Assembly (NCBI RefSeq): GCF_014284125.1
Contig: NZ_JACOFX010000012.1
Coordinates: 1-64,000 of the forward strand
Origin: Undibacterium umbellatum
Lineage (GTDB): Bacteria; Pseudomonadota; Gammaproteobacteria; Burkholderiales; Burkholderiaceae_D
Direction: 5' to 3'
Length of the DNA stretch: 64,000 nt
Part shown: piece after piece, positions 53,801 through 62,668 of the stretch
Position numbering within the stretch: position 1 is the stretch's first letter
How the letters are laid out: every line of letters begins with the position of its first letter
Position numbers and translations under genes: made by a program
The notes under the pieces: generated by a model
The model's input: only the letters and a program-made list of their open reading frames with translations
Told to the model about the DNA's origin: nothing
Databases searched by the model: none

Positions 53801-56800
53801 GACTACATGGATGGTGGAGATGGTAATGATGGGTTGTTTGGTTACGGTGGTGCAGATGTCATGCTTGGTGGTAAAGGTAATGACAAAATGTTTGGAGACG
53901 TCAAGCTGGTATTTAATTGGAGGGATGTTAATTTCCTTAAGGAAGATTTTGATCTTTCCGATGAAATAAAACGGTTTAAGTATGTAGACGGTCTATTGTA
54001 TGTAACCAAAAATGAAAATGGTGAATTTTCTCCCAACTATGATGGCCGCGAACATGGCAATGACAAAATGGATGGCGGTGATGGCGACGACTACATGGAA
54101 GGTGACGGCGGTGACGACACCCTGACTGGTGGCGGTGGCGACGACAGAATGAAAGGTGATGCCTCATTCAAGACTGTCGAAGGTAAATACCATGGCAAGG
54201 ACTTGCTGGATGGTGGTGACGGGAATGATTTCATTGAAGGTAACGGCGGTGACGATAGTCTGATTGGCGGTGACGGGAATGACACCGTGATCGGTGACGG
54301 TAAGGATATCGGCGATGCCAAGGCCGGTAATGACACGCTGGATGGCGGCGCTGGCGATGACAATCTGCTGGGCGGCAGCGAGAATGATTTGCTGATGGGC
54401 GGCAGTGGTGATGACAGGCTGTACGGTGACGATGAGTATGATGGCGTCATTGGTCAAAGTCAGGGGGCCGACAACTTGCAGGGCGGTGATGGTAACGATG
54501 AGTTATTTGGCCAGGGTGGTAATGATACTTTGGACGGCGGCTCTGGCGCTGACTTGCTGGAGGGCGGCGATGGCGAGGATACCTATCGTTTTGAGTTGGG
54601 TGACTCAGTGCAAGAGGGCGGTCATAGCGATACGATAGAGGATAGTGCTACAGGCAACACCATCATCTTTGGTGGCAGTATCAACGAAAATGACATACGC
54701 ATCGTCAAGACCGATAATGGCGATATGGCGATTGGATATTCAGACAGTGACGTCTTGCTCATTAAAAATGGTTTTTCTGGCAGTGTGAACAAATTCATTT
54801 TTGCCGATGGTCACACGGTTGAATTGAAAAAATTGTTGCTTGATCATTTAGAGTCGCCTACTAACATTACATCTCACAATTCTGGAGATACTGTCAACGG
54901 TGGCCTCAGTGGCGATGCTATTGTCGTCGATGGTGGCAATACCACAGTTACTGCAGGGCTATCTAATGACAAGATCACAGGCAGCAACGGCAATAATACT
55001 TACATCTTCAGGGCAGGCGACGGCAACGACGACATCAATGATGCAGGCTTGAGCGCCAGCGGCCAGGTCGCAATCGGCGGTAATCGTATCGTCTTGGGCG
55101 AGGGTATCACCGCCAAGGATGTCAGCCTGACGACTGTTGGTGGTTCATTGCAGTTGAAACTGGCGTCGGGCGACTCCATCAAATTGTCGGCGACGGATAT
55201 CCAGGATTTGCAGTCCAGCCGCGCGCTGGACAAGGTGGTGTTTGCGGACAATAGCAGCCTGAGTTATACCGAGTTGCTGGCAAAAGGTGTGGACGTGAAG
55301 CAGGCAACGGCGGTGAACGGCAACAATGTCTTGCAGGGCAGCTCGGTGGATGACCGCATCTATGGCACAAGCGGCAATGACAGCATGCTGGGTGCTGCGG
55401 GTAATGACAGCCTGTATGGCGGCGAATCAGACACCATGGATGGTGGCGCTGGTGATGATAGCTATTACATCAGCAAGCAGGGCAACAGCCCTGTCGATGT
55501 CTTGATCAAGGATGCCAGTGGCGACACGGTGCTGAAGCTAGGTGCAGGCTTTAGCACTACCGACTTTAGTCTGATCAGCGCGGTTAATCCGCAAGACCTG
55601 GTATTCAAGAGCGGCACTAACACCATCACAATACAAAACGGTAAAAATAATCTCGACAAGATCAGCAGTATCAGTTTTAGCGATGGTAGTGTCCTGAACA
55701 AGGAAGCCATTGCCAAACTGGGGCCTGCCGTTGTGGTTGCCGTGGATGGCACGCCTGGCAATGACCAGATCACGGCTGTTGACGGCGGCGCACGCATACA
55801 TGGTCTGGCTGGTGATGACAGCATCACCGGTGGCCAGGGTGACGACTTGTTCTTTGGTGACGAAGGTAATGACACGTTGACAGGCGGTGCAGGCAACGAC
55901 AGGTTGTTTGGCGGTGAAGATGACGATGTGCTGCAAGGCGGCCAGGGTAATAATGTGCTCAATGCTGGTTATGGTAACGACAGCCTGGTGGATGGTGCAG
56001 GCAATGGCATCCTGCTGGGCGGGTACGGTGACGATACTTACCAGGGCGGTGCTGGTGACGACCGGATGATCGACGATTATGGCGACGATACCTATGTGTT
56101 CAATCTCGGCGACGGCAAAGATACGGTAGTTGATGGCGGCAATAAGGATAGCGCCAGCAGCTCTCTCGATATCTTGCGTTTTGGTGCGGGCATCAGGGCG
56201 GATCAATTGCGCGTCAGTGTGAGCGAAGATGGTGCGGACTTGATCATTGCCTATGGCGATACTGACCAGGTAACAATACTTGCCGGGGCCAACGGTATCA
56301 TCGGGACATATGAATTTGCTGACGGCAGCAAGCTTGGCCACGACGACATCCTGGCGCTAAAGGGTGGTGCGCAAACACTGAACGGCACTGGCAATGGCGA
56401 TCGTTTGACTGGTGGCAAAGGCAACGATGTCATCGAGGCCCTTGGGGGGCATGACACGCTGTCTGGTGGTGCTGGTAATGATACCTTGCTAGGTGGTGCT
56501 GGGGACGATACCTATCTGTCCAAGAAAGGCGATGGAGTTGATACCATCGTTGATGCTGAGGGCAAGAGCACAATCAGGTTTGCAGCTGGCATACAGATGT
56601 CTGATTTGCAAGCACATGTGTTGACAAAATCAGACGGCACTTACTTGCAAGTTCAAATCGGTAATGCGGGTGACCAGATACTACTGAAAGATGGTGTGAG
56701 TCTGGCAAATACTTCGTATCAGTTTGCGGATGGCAGCTTGCTCAAACATAACCAGTTCATGGATATGGTTTTTGCTGATGCACTCGCCCTGAATGGCTCT

Positions 56801-59800
56801 GTCGCCAGCGACAAGATTTATGGCGGCAAGGGCAGTGATGTTATTGATGGCGGTGCCGGCAATGATCTGCTGTCTGGCGGCCATGGCATGGACACCTATT
56901 TGTTTGGCCGGGGTGATGGCCAGGATGTGGTTCTGGAAGTGGAAGTTGAAAGCAACCTGATCAGCCTGAAAGCAGGTGTCACATTGAGCGACCTGACGGT
57001 GCAACGGCAGGGTGACAACTTATATGTGAGCATCAATGGTAGTGACGATGGCTTGACAGTGAATAATTATTTTGCCAGTGGTGCGCAGTGGAATATCAGG
57101 ACGGCGACGGGCAGCCTTGCTTCTGTCGCCAGTGTAATGGCCGCATCGTCGCCAGTCACACCGGGCAGTAGCAGTGCGCAAAAAATTGAGCAATATCGCA
57201 CTAAGTTCCTGGCGGCCCATCAAAAGTATCTCGCTGTCGGAAATAGCGCTGGGGTAACCAATGTCAGCAACTACTCTGATGGCGGCGTTTGGGTAAGTGA
57301 GAGCAATAGAGTTATCACACTCACGCCGACGATCAGCAAAACCATTTCAGACGAGGCAGAAATTACTGCGTTGAACCCGTTTCGTGACATAGCGACGACA
57401 GTGCTGGGTGATGTGACGACCAGTACAACTGTCCAAATGTCGTATGGCAAATATGTAAGTAAAGATCCGGTCCTGGTGCGCAAGATAGAATTGGATGAAT
57501 TACGAAAGACTAGTGTCGGTTTTGATAACCCGTCAGGTAGTATGCCAATTTATGTCGATAAGATCGATCCTGTTACTGGCGAAGTCAAGAAAGAGATTGG
57601 GTATTTTAATCAATATCAACACTTGCCATCTACCTATGTGGCCAATGCTGGTTCAGTCGCGACCACGGTGTATGAACGTCATGTTCAAAAAACTACGACG
57701 ATCTCCATGAGCATGGAAGACATCCGTGCGGGTGGCTCAAACAATCATATCTTGTACAGCTATGCAGCTGGCGGTTGGGACGCCACTGGTTATCAAATCA
57801 TTGACGCTGGTGACGGTGATGACTTTGTTGATAGCGGGATCAGCAAGTTCGGCCCTTTACAGGAATGGGTCAAATGGACTTTGTTCAATCCCAAAATTCA
57901 GGACTTTAATGCCAGCCGCAATGATGTGGAAACTGTCTTCTATCAAAACGATGATGGTGCGTCTGGTTGCCTGGTATATGGTGGCGCGGGCGACGATACC
58001 TTGCTGGGTACAGGCGGTCGCGATGACATCATCGGTGGCGATGGCAATGATTTCATGAACGGTGGCGCGCAGGGGGACTGGTATCGTTTGTCTGCCGGTG
58101 ATGACGGCTGGGATGTGATTTATGATTCTGGCGTGGCCAACCGGACCAGCATGCAATTCCCGGCTGAGGGGGCATTTGACGTCGATATCGATCAGAGTAA
58201 TTTACCAAAAGATACGGTGATCTTCGAGGCGGGTATTAATTTGAGTGACCTGCAATTCTCGTGGGGGCTTTTTGAGGCCGATACCCCGCACCAGACCTTG
58301 AATATTTCCTGGGGCCAGGGTAAGGGTGTACGCATCGTGCTCGCCAATGGTGATGAGGGTAAGAATTTCGGTATCGAAACCTTCGAGTTTGCCGATGGCA
58401 GCAAGCTCAGTCTTGATGAAATGTTGCGACGCGCCCCTGCACGGCCTTCCCTGGGCAGCAATATTGCACCGACTGTGACAGGTACGATTGCAGAACAAAA
58501 AATCACTGAGAAGAAGGCATTCAGTTTGACGTTGCCTGATCAGTTATTTAGTGATGCCAATGTGGGTGATGTGCTGCGCTATAGCATTAGTCTGGCCAAT
58601 GGTGACGCCTTGCCTGCCTGGCTGACATTTGATGCTAAGACAAAGACATTGACAGGTACGCCGGGGCACGACAACGTCGGCGATCTGTCTGTCAGGGTCA
58701 CTGCCAAAGATGAAGGGCAGCTTGCTGCCAGCCTGGATTTCAGTTTGAAAGTGATTGCAGAAGCTGATGCCAACACTGCACCAGAGGTCAAGGCGAGCCT
58801 GGCAGACCAGACGCTGGCTGAGAAAAAAGTCTTTACGCTCGTTATCCCTGATACGCTCTTTGCTGATGCTGACAAGGGCGATGTATTGGGCTATAGCGTC
58901 ACTCTGGCTGATGGCAAGGCACTGCCAGCCTGGTTGACGTTTGATGCCATCACCAAAACTTTGAGCGGCACGCCAGATCATGCTGCGGTGGGCGATTTGT
59001 CTTTGTCTATTGTCGCCAAGGACAAAGGCGGCCTGACAGCGAAGACAAACTTGAATCTGCACGTGGCGGAATATGTCGCACCAAATACTGCGCCAGTCGT
59101 CGTCAAAACCCTGTCAGATCAAGCCGTGACAGAGAATGCTGTCTTTAGCTATGCCATACCAGCAGGCACATTCAAGGATGCAGATGCTGACGACGTGCTG
59201 ACTTATAGCGTCACCCTGGCAGACGGTAAACCTCTGCCAGGCTGGCTGACATTTAACCCTGTCAGCAAGACCCTGAGCGGCACGCCAGATCATTATGCGG
59301 TAGGTGATTTGTCATTGTCGATCGCAGTCACGGATAAGGGGGGGCTGACAGCTAAAACAGCGCTGAACTTGCATGTGGCAGAATATGTCGCACCGAATAC
59401 TGCGCCAGTCGCTGCCAAGACTTTGGCTGACCAGACCTTGACGGAGAAAGCAGCCTTCAGCTTTGCCTTGCCAGCGGGTAGCTTTACCGATGCAGATGCG
59501 GGTGATGTGTTGACTTATAGCGCGACCATGGCAGATGGCAAGCCATTGCCAGACTGGCTGACATTTGATGCGCAGACTAAAATCCTGAACGGCACGCCTG
59601 ATCATGCTGCTGTGGGTGACTTGTCTATTTCCATCCAGGTCAAAGACAAGGGCGGTCTGACAGCAACCAGCAAACTGGTGCTGCATATTGCAGGTGCAAC
59701 GCCTGGTGGACTGAGCGGCACTGATGCAGCAGACGTCTTGAGTGGCACTTCTGTTGCAGATGTCATGAGTGGTGGCGCTGGTGCTGACACCCTGTCTGGT

Positions 59801-61408
59801 GGTGCAGGCAATGACAGTCTGACTGGCGGTATCGGTAATGACGTTTTGAATGGTGATGCTGGTGATGACCAGTATTTCTATGCTCAGGGCGATGGCCTCG
59901 ACTTCATCAGTGATACTGCTGGTGTTGACAGCCTCAATTTCGCCAGTGGTTTAAGTCTCGATAACCTCATCGGTTCGGTGGCAACGGTAGGTAATAAGAA
60001 AATTGCCCAAATCCGCGCCATTAATGCTGAAGGGGATGCCAGCCAGGGCCTTGACTTTGAAGTCACTGTTAATGCGCAAGGCAAAGTCATTTCCCCTATC
60101 GAGAAATTTATCCTCTCCGATGGCAAGCAAGTGAGCTGGGATGATCTGTTGGTCAAGCAAGTCACTGTCAATGGTGGTAATGCAGCAGAAGTGGTCAGGG
60201 GCGGGCGCAATGACGATACCATCTTTGGCATCGATGGCAATGACACCGTGTATGGCGGCTATGGTAATGACAAACTTGACGGCGGCAATGGCGAAGACGT
60301 GGCCTATGGCGGTGTTGGCAATGACAGACTGTACGGTCAAAGCGGTAATGATGCCTTGTATGGTGAAGACGGCGATGACTTGCTTGATGGCAGCAGTGGT
60401 AACGACACCCTGGATGGCGGCGAAGGCAAGGACACGCTGGATGGTGGTGATGGCATAGACATCCTGTATGGCCGGGCTGGTGACGACAAGCTGACCGGCG
60501 GCAATGGCAACGACATGCTTGATGGTGGTGATGGCAATGACACCCTTGACGGTGGTGACTATGACGACAGCCTGTATGGCGGCAATGGCGACGATATCAT
60601 CAGCGCCGGTTATGGCAATGACTACGTCAACGGCGGTAGCGGTGTTGACACCATTACGCTGGCCAATGGTAATGACGTTGTGCAAGGTGGTGCTGGCAAT
60701 GATGTGATCACAGGTGATTACGGCAACAAGCTGGTTGACGCTGGTGATGGTGACGACACCATTACCATGAATGTCGGCAATCACTGGTATGCCGGTGGCA
60801 AGGGCAATGACACGATAGACCCAGGCCAGGGTATGAATGTATTTGCCTTTAACCGTGGTGATGGCGCTGACATCTACAAAAACAACAAGGTCAATGGCAA
60901 TACGATTTCTCTGGGCAATGGCATTAAATATGCTGACCTGTCACTGAGCAAATCCGGCATGGACCTGGTGTTGAAGCTGGGCCAGGGCGACAGCATCACC
61001 CTGAAAGACTGGTATGCCAATCAGGGCTTGCGTGGTGTAGACCGCCTGCAATTCATTACTGAAGGCGGTGATTATGATGCGGCATCAACTGACAAGACCA
61101 AAAATAGCAAGGTGGAAGTGTTTGATTTCACCAAGCTGGTCCAGAAGTTTGATGCCAGCCTGGCGGCCACGCCTGGCCTGAATCAATGGGCTGTCATGAC
61201 CTCGATGCTGGATGCGCACTTGTACGGTTCGAACACGGTTGCTATCGGTGGCGATCTCAGTTACCAGTATGGCTTGAATGGCAATCTGACTGGCATAGGT
61301 CTGGGTGTTGTTCAGACCAGCCTGGCTGCTGGTGATTTTAACAATAACAAGGGCCAGGCTTTGCATAGCAGGCCGCAACTGGAAACGGGGGCTTTGTTGT
61401 TGATGTGA
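50822..61408 (+). CDS. Giant RTX protein with lipase-like N-terminus and cadherin-like repeats
   Basis: A 3528-residue type I secretion substrate. The N-terminus is an alpha/beta-hydrolase (lipase class 3-like): GYSLGGHLA puts the nucleophile at Ser163, and NTHSIILIVDSL offers His360 as catalytic base; the aspartate is not clear. From about residue 630 come many blocks of GGxGxDxLx calcium-binding nonapeptides (main blocks near nt 52705-52860, 53540-54600, 55760-56110, 56380-56520, 59710-59880, 60190-60830) mixed with haemolysin-related beta segments. Four 104-residue cadherin-like repeats lie at residues 2547-2962. The end (LDAHLYGSNTVAIGGDLSYQYG) is typical of T1SS RTX C-termini. There is no signal peptide. 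AAGGA precedes the ATG. An 8-G tract lies at 53620-53627. Confidence 0.95.
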   Translation: MEKKESQIRIWYKFALQQMAAESYSEQKDHFDIDKILKAGNNNLDVVKNEDDMRGRTRMTDIQVKQFLDQYEVVDALGNTSSGFSAAVIRDKKTGEYTLSFRSTEYQMEPFGDFTRDAMGADSELSYRGFTYGQIVDMEAYYAKLSQADGILFGKKINVTGYSLGGHLATVFTELHSDVILDDEKKHATYLFNSPGRGKFESGNVKSIIEKFKEVLANPQKFGPGEPPDVELMKLYVQLSNGRTPMKLEAKASPDSIYEDASYRYAALWVKKNFLIGFPGSRANLPLDERLPGPVDGLIQQIFGHATSGDVEKVANSGIHGTNMFSLFIEGQPQVEGLLGRLPILPDLTGMLIGDFGNTHSIILIVDSLAIMDALDQLQPESGSLIDYKGFGNIFSSASNQRAKGWAGLNKEHAIEADTLEQVLDSMRKLFLGLTDKTEPNSKAGGYGDYQKRQEFYNKLDAVLNSKKYTALQGKAKLISLAASDGSGMQSKASQKNDEGLAYRYALREGNPFVIVGDAETYALHNKNGELDLYDEETGKGGITKEYLQARAAFLERKIYFNKEDARYDSSIGYGDGDDTATAYNSQDIIFEDKQSKIKIKRGPDAGMYARYVTFGTGEDDADIVGADQADSLFGGGGNDSIKGAKGNDYIEGNEGGDTLVGGQGYDTLVGGAGSDTYVFKDGDGVDLIIDKDGTIKWGDDVLVGGRQISENAFISENKKYEFSKDGNALVISKISPGSSESDRIFIKNWKNGDLGLTMGSQLAVNVAYMYVNEATQADRDVFKKLTSEDWVKFVATGDIAKTVLVPHTKLWVDATSALPSDEYLGYALLYGTSNDSLVMGSAGKDFFTTHTGNDTVFAGDGDDFVSKTTVGIYRVKGFQPHLDVAHGYAYQFATMSDGSFNFFDGGRGKDTLVGGASVDELHGGEGDDVLVAGGDNDILFGGEGEDELSGDWMSFEDPFYPGHGIQYNTDQGYPPILLDGVRNYRHVFSHGSDYMDGGDGNDGLFGYGGADVMLGGKGNDKMFGDVKLVFNWRDVNFLKEDFDLSDEIKRFKYVDGLLYVTKNENGEFSPNYDGREHGNDKMDGGDGDDYMEGDGGDDTLTGGGGDDRMKGDASFKTVEGKYHGKDLLDGGDGNDFIEGNGGDDSLIGGDGNDTVIGDGKDIGDAKAGNDTLDGGAGDDNLLGGSENDLLMGGSGDDRLYGDDEYDGVIGQSQGADNLQGGDGNDELFGQGGNDTLDGGSGADLLEGGDGEDTYRFELGDSVQEGGHSDTIEDSATGNTIIFGGSINENDIRIVKTDNGDMAIGYSDSDVLLIKNGFSGSVNKFIFADGHTVELKKLLLDHLESPTNITSHNSGDTVNGGLSGDAIVVDGGNTTVTAGLSNDKITGSNGNNTYIFRAGDGNDDINDAGLSASGQVAIGGNRIVLGEGITAKDVSLTTVGGSLQLKLASGDSIKLSATDIQDLQSSRALDKVVFADNSSLSYTELLAKGVDVKQATAVNGNNVLQGSSVDDRIYGTSGNDSMLGAAGNDSLYGGESDTMDGGAGDDSYYISKQGNSPVDVLIKDASGDTVLKLGAGFSTTDFSLISAVNPQDLVFKSGTNTITIQNGKNNLDKISSISFSDGSVLNKEAIAKLGPAVVVAVDGTPGNDQITAVDGGARIHGLAGDDSITGGQGDDLFFGDEGNDTLTGGAGNDRLFGGEDDDVLQGGQGNNVLNAGYGNDSLVDGAGNGILLGGYGDDTYQGGAGDDRMIDDYGDDTYVFNLGDGKDTVVDGGNKDSASSSLDILRFGAGIRADQLRVSVSEDGADLIIAYGDTDQVTILAGANGIIGTYEFADGSKLGHDDILALKGGAQTLNGTGNGDRLTGGKGNDVIEALGGHDTLSGGAGNDTLLGGAGDDTYLSKKGDGVDTIVDAEGKSTIRFAAGIQMSDLQAHVLTKSDGTYLQVQIGNAGDQILLKDGVSLANTSYQFADGSLLKHNQFMDMVFADALALNGSVASDKIYGGKGSDVIDGGAGNDLLSGGHGMDTYLFGRGDGQDVVLEVEVESNLISLKAGVTLSDLTVQRQGDNLYVSINGSDDGLTVNNYFASGAQWNIRTATGSLASVASVMAASSPVTPGSSSAQKIEQYRTKFLAAHQKYLAVGNSAGVTNVSNYSDGGVWVSESNRVITLTPTISKTISDEAEITALNPFRDIATTVLGDVTTSTTVQMSYGKYVSKDPVLVRKIELDELRKTSVGFDNPSGSMPIYVDKIDPVTGEVKKEIGYFNQYQHLPSTYVANAGSVATTVYERHVQKTTTISMSMEDIRAGGSNNHILYSYAAGGWDATGYQIIDAGDGDDFVDSGISKFGPLQEWVKWTLFNPKIQDFNASRNDVETVFYQNDDGASGCLVYGGAGDDTLLGTGGRDDIIGGDGNDFMNGGAQGDWYRLSAGDDGWDVIYDSGVANRTSMQFPAEGAFDVDIDQSNLPKDTVIFEAGINLSDLQFSWGLFEADTPHQTLNISWGQGKGVRIVLANGDEGKNFGIETFEFADGSKLSLDEMLRRAPARPSLGSNIAPTVTGTIAEQKITEKKAFSLTLPDQLFSDANVGDVLRYSISLANGDALPAWLTFDAKTKTLTGTPGHDNVGDLSVRVTAKDEGQLAASLDFSLKVIAEADANTAPEVKASLADQTLAEKKVFTLVIPDTLFADADKGDVLGYSVTLADGKALPAWLTFDAITKTLSGTPDHAAVGDLSLSIVAKDKGGLTAKTNLNLHVAEYVAPNTAPVVVKTLSDQAVTENAVFSYAIPAGTFKDADADDVLTYSVTLADGKPLPGWLTFNPVSKTLSGTPDHYAVGDLSLSIAVTDKGGLTAKTALNLHVAEYVAPNTAPVAAKTLADQTLTEKAAFSFALPAGSFTDADAGDVLTYSATMADGKPLPDWLTFDAQTKILNGTPDHAAVGDLSISIQVKDKGGLTATSKLVLHIAGATPGGLSGTDAADVLSGTSVADVMSGGAGADTLSGGAGNDSLTGGIGNDVLNGDAGDDQYFYAQGDGLDFISDTAGVDSLNFASGLSLDNLIGSVATVGNKKIAQIRAINAEGDASQGLDFEVTVNAQGKVISPIEKFILSDGKQVSWDDLLVKQVTVNGGNAAEVVRGGRNDDTIFGIDGNDTVYGGYGNDKLDGGNGEDVAYGGVGNDRLYGQSGNDALYGEDGDDLLDGSSGNDTLDGGEGKDTLDGGDGIDILYGRAGDDKLTGGNGNDMLDGGDGNDTLDGGDYDDSLYGGNGDDIISAGYGNDYVNGGSGVDTITLANGNDVVQGGAGNDVITGDYGNKLVDAGDGDDTITMNVGNHWYAGGKGNDTIDPGQGMNVFAFNRGDGADIYKNNKVNGNTISLGNGIKYADLSLSKSGMDLVLKLGQGDSITLKDWYANQGLRGVDRLQFITEGGDYDAASTDKTKNSKVEVFDFTKLVQKFDASLAATPGLNQWAVMTSMLDAHLYGSNTVAIGGDLSYQYGLNGNLTGIGLGVVQTSLAAGDFNNNKGQALHSRPQLETGALLLM
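53620..53627 (+). repeat. 8-G homopolymer in the RTX gene
   Basis: Eight consecutive G bases within codons for Val-Ala-Gly-Gly-Asp, about residue 935 of 3528. Loss or gain of one G would end translation after the lipase-like part and the first RTX blocks. A second tract of seven G lies at 59338-59344 in the third cadherin-like repeat. Confidence 0.85.
58460..59707 (+). repeat. Four tandem 312-bp cadherin-like (CADG/He_PIG) repeats
   Basis: Exact 104-codon units at 58460-58771, 58772-59083, 59084-59395 and 59396-59707. Each starts N(I/T)AP, contains LPxWLTF and a TLxGTPxH motif and ends with a KDxGxLxA strand. This is the dystroglycan-type cadherin/putative Ig fold common in large bacterial adhesins. 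Units 2 to 4 are much closer to each other than to unit 1, pointing to recent internal duplication. Confidence 0.9.
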
Positions 61409-61437
61409 GTTTGATGTAGTTAGGATGCAAGTTGAGA

Positions 61438-61474
61438 GGGGCGCTTATATATGGGTAGAGGCGCCCCTTTTTTT
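61438..61474 (+). terminator. Terminator of the RTX gene
   Basis: GGGGCGC (61438-61444) and GCGCCCC (61461-61467) form a GC-only 7-bp stem with a 16-nt loop, followed by seven T. It lies 30 bp past the RTX stop. Confidence 0.85.
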
Positions 61475-61510
61475 GTCTGAGCCTGATTGGCCTGTCTTTT
61501 GGTGACTTGT

Positions 61511-61539
61511 TTTTCAATTGTGCTTGCATTGGTTATAAT
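61511..61539 (+). promoter_or_regulatory. Promoter of the DUF2946 gene
   Basis: A consensus -10 TATAAT (61534-61539) with TTTTCA (61511-61516) at 17 bp. The predicted start of transcription is about 61546, the A of the ATG itself, implying a leaderless message. Confidence 0.55.
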
Positions 61540-61545
61540 CTGCCC

Positions 61546-61962
61546 ATGCGTATTTCTATCCGACTCAGACAATTGACGATATGGCTAGCTTGTTTTGCCT
61601 TGTTGTTCAATGGCTTGCTGCCAGCCATGGCTGGCGGGATGGTCGTGGATGTCAGGGCAGTTGGCAAGCCTGGTGTGGTGGAGGTTTGTAGTGTCGAGGG
61701 TGTCAAATTTATTGATGTCGTGACCGGCAAACTGATCAAGCTGGTGGCTGGCAAGTCTGCGCAGGACCAGCAGCATATGGCTGCGCATTGTGCTTATTGC
61801 GTGCCGCATGCGGGCCATGATTTTTTGTTGCCTGGGCAGTTTGCGGATGTGCCGCCGGGTAATGTGGCATGGGTTGCGCCGCCATTGTTTTATCAGTCCC
61901 CTCATGCTGTTTTCATCTGGACTGCGGCGCAGCCGCGTGGTCCGCCTGTCTATCTGATGTGA
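61546..61962 (+). CDS. DUF2946-type exported protein
   Basis: A 138-residue protein with a signal peptide or N-terminal anchor (LTIWLACFALLFNGLLPAMAGG). It has a central HCAYCVPHAGHD segment, the His/Cys cluster typical of DUF2946 proteins, and a Pro-rich C-terminal part ending PRGPPVYLM. The frame opens at 61507, but the -10 box lies inside that extension, so ATG 61546 is the start. DUF2946 genes often neighbour copper handling genes; here SCO1 and PCuAC genes follow on the same strand. Copper binding by the His/Cys cluster is a reasonable inference. Confidence 0.75.
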   Translation: MRISIRLRQLTIWLACFALLFNGLLPAMAGGMVVDVRAVGKPGVVEVCSVEGVKFIDVVTGKLIKLVAGKSAQDQQHMAAHCAYCVPHAGHDFLLPGQFADVPPGNVAWVAPPLFYQSPHAVFIWTAAQPRGPPVYLM

Positions 61963-62056
61963 ATCACTTCCTGTTCTACCTGTAGAAAGTTTTATATGGG
62001 TAGAACGACATCAATCCATCGCCATTCTTGATGGTGAATGAAGAAAAGAAACCGAA

Positions 62057-62632
62057 ATGAAACGTCGTTCCGTATTGACGCTACTGGGCAGCATGTCATT
62101 GCTGGCTTGCAGCCGCACGCCTGTGGCCTTCAATGGTATAGATATTACTGGTGCCGCCTATGCCAAAGATTTTCTCATGCGCGGGCATGATGGCAAGGAC
62201 TACAGCCTGGCCAGTTTCAAGGGCAAGTGCCTGCTGATATTTTTTGGCTTTACCCAGTGCCCGGATGTTTGCCCTACGGCCTTGAGCCGTGCTGTGCATA
62301 TACGCAAATTATTGGCTGACAAAGCTGAGCAATTGCAGGTGGTTTTCATTACTATAGACCCGGAAAGGGATACCCCGGAATTGCTGGCACAATATATGAA
62401 AGCATTTGACCCTGGCTTCCTGGCCCTGTATGGGGACTTGAAGCAGACACAGGACATCGCGGCTGACTTCAAGGTGTTTTACCAGAAAGTGCCCAGTGGC
62501 AGTTCTTACACCATGGACCATACTTCCATTAGCTATGTGTTTGATGCTCAGGGAAAAATTCGCCTGGCTTTAAAGCATGAACAAACAGCAGAACAATGTG
62601 CGGCAGATTTGCGTGCACTGATGGCTGCCTGA
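62057..62632 (+). CDS. SCO1/SenC copper chaperone lipoprotein
   Basis: A 191-residue thioredoxin-fold protein. A lipobox LLAC (Cys18) follows the signal peptide. The copper site is complete: Cys68 and Cys72 in TQCPDVCPT, and His155 in MDHTSISY. FITIDPERDTPE is the usual family segment. SCO proteins load the CuA site of cytochrome oxidase or reduce its cysteines in the periplasm. It is 36 bp upstream of the PCuAC gene, and the two should cooperate in copper delivery. Confidence 0.93.
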   Translation: MKRRSVLTLLGSMSLLACSRTPVAFNGIDITGAAYAKDFLMRGHDGKDYSLASFKGKCLLIFFGFTQCPDVCPTALSRAVHIRKLLADKAEQLQVVFITIDPERDTPELLAQYMKAFDPGFLALYGDLKQTQDIAADFKVFYQKVPSGSSYTMDHTSISYVFDAQGKIRLALKHEQTAEQCAADLRALMAA

Positions 62633-62668
62633 ACTACGAATTTGCAAATTAATTTTAAGGAAAAGACT

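Noticed and set aside
54091-54457. Ser/Pro- and Ile/Val-rich frames opposite the RTX gene
   Set aside because: Antisense translations of the GGxGxD repeats; periodic and low in complexity.
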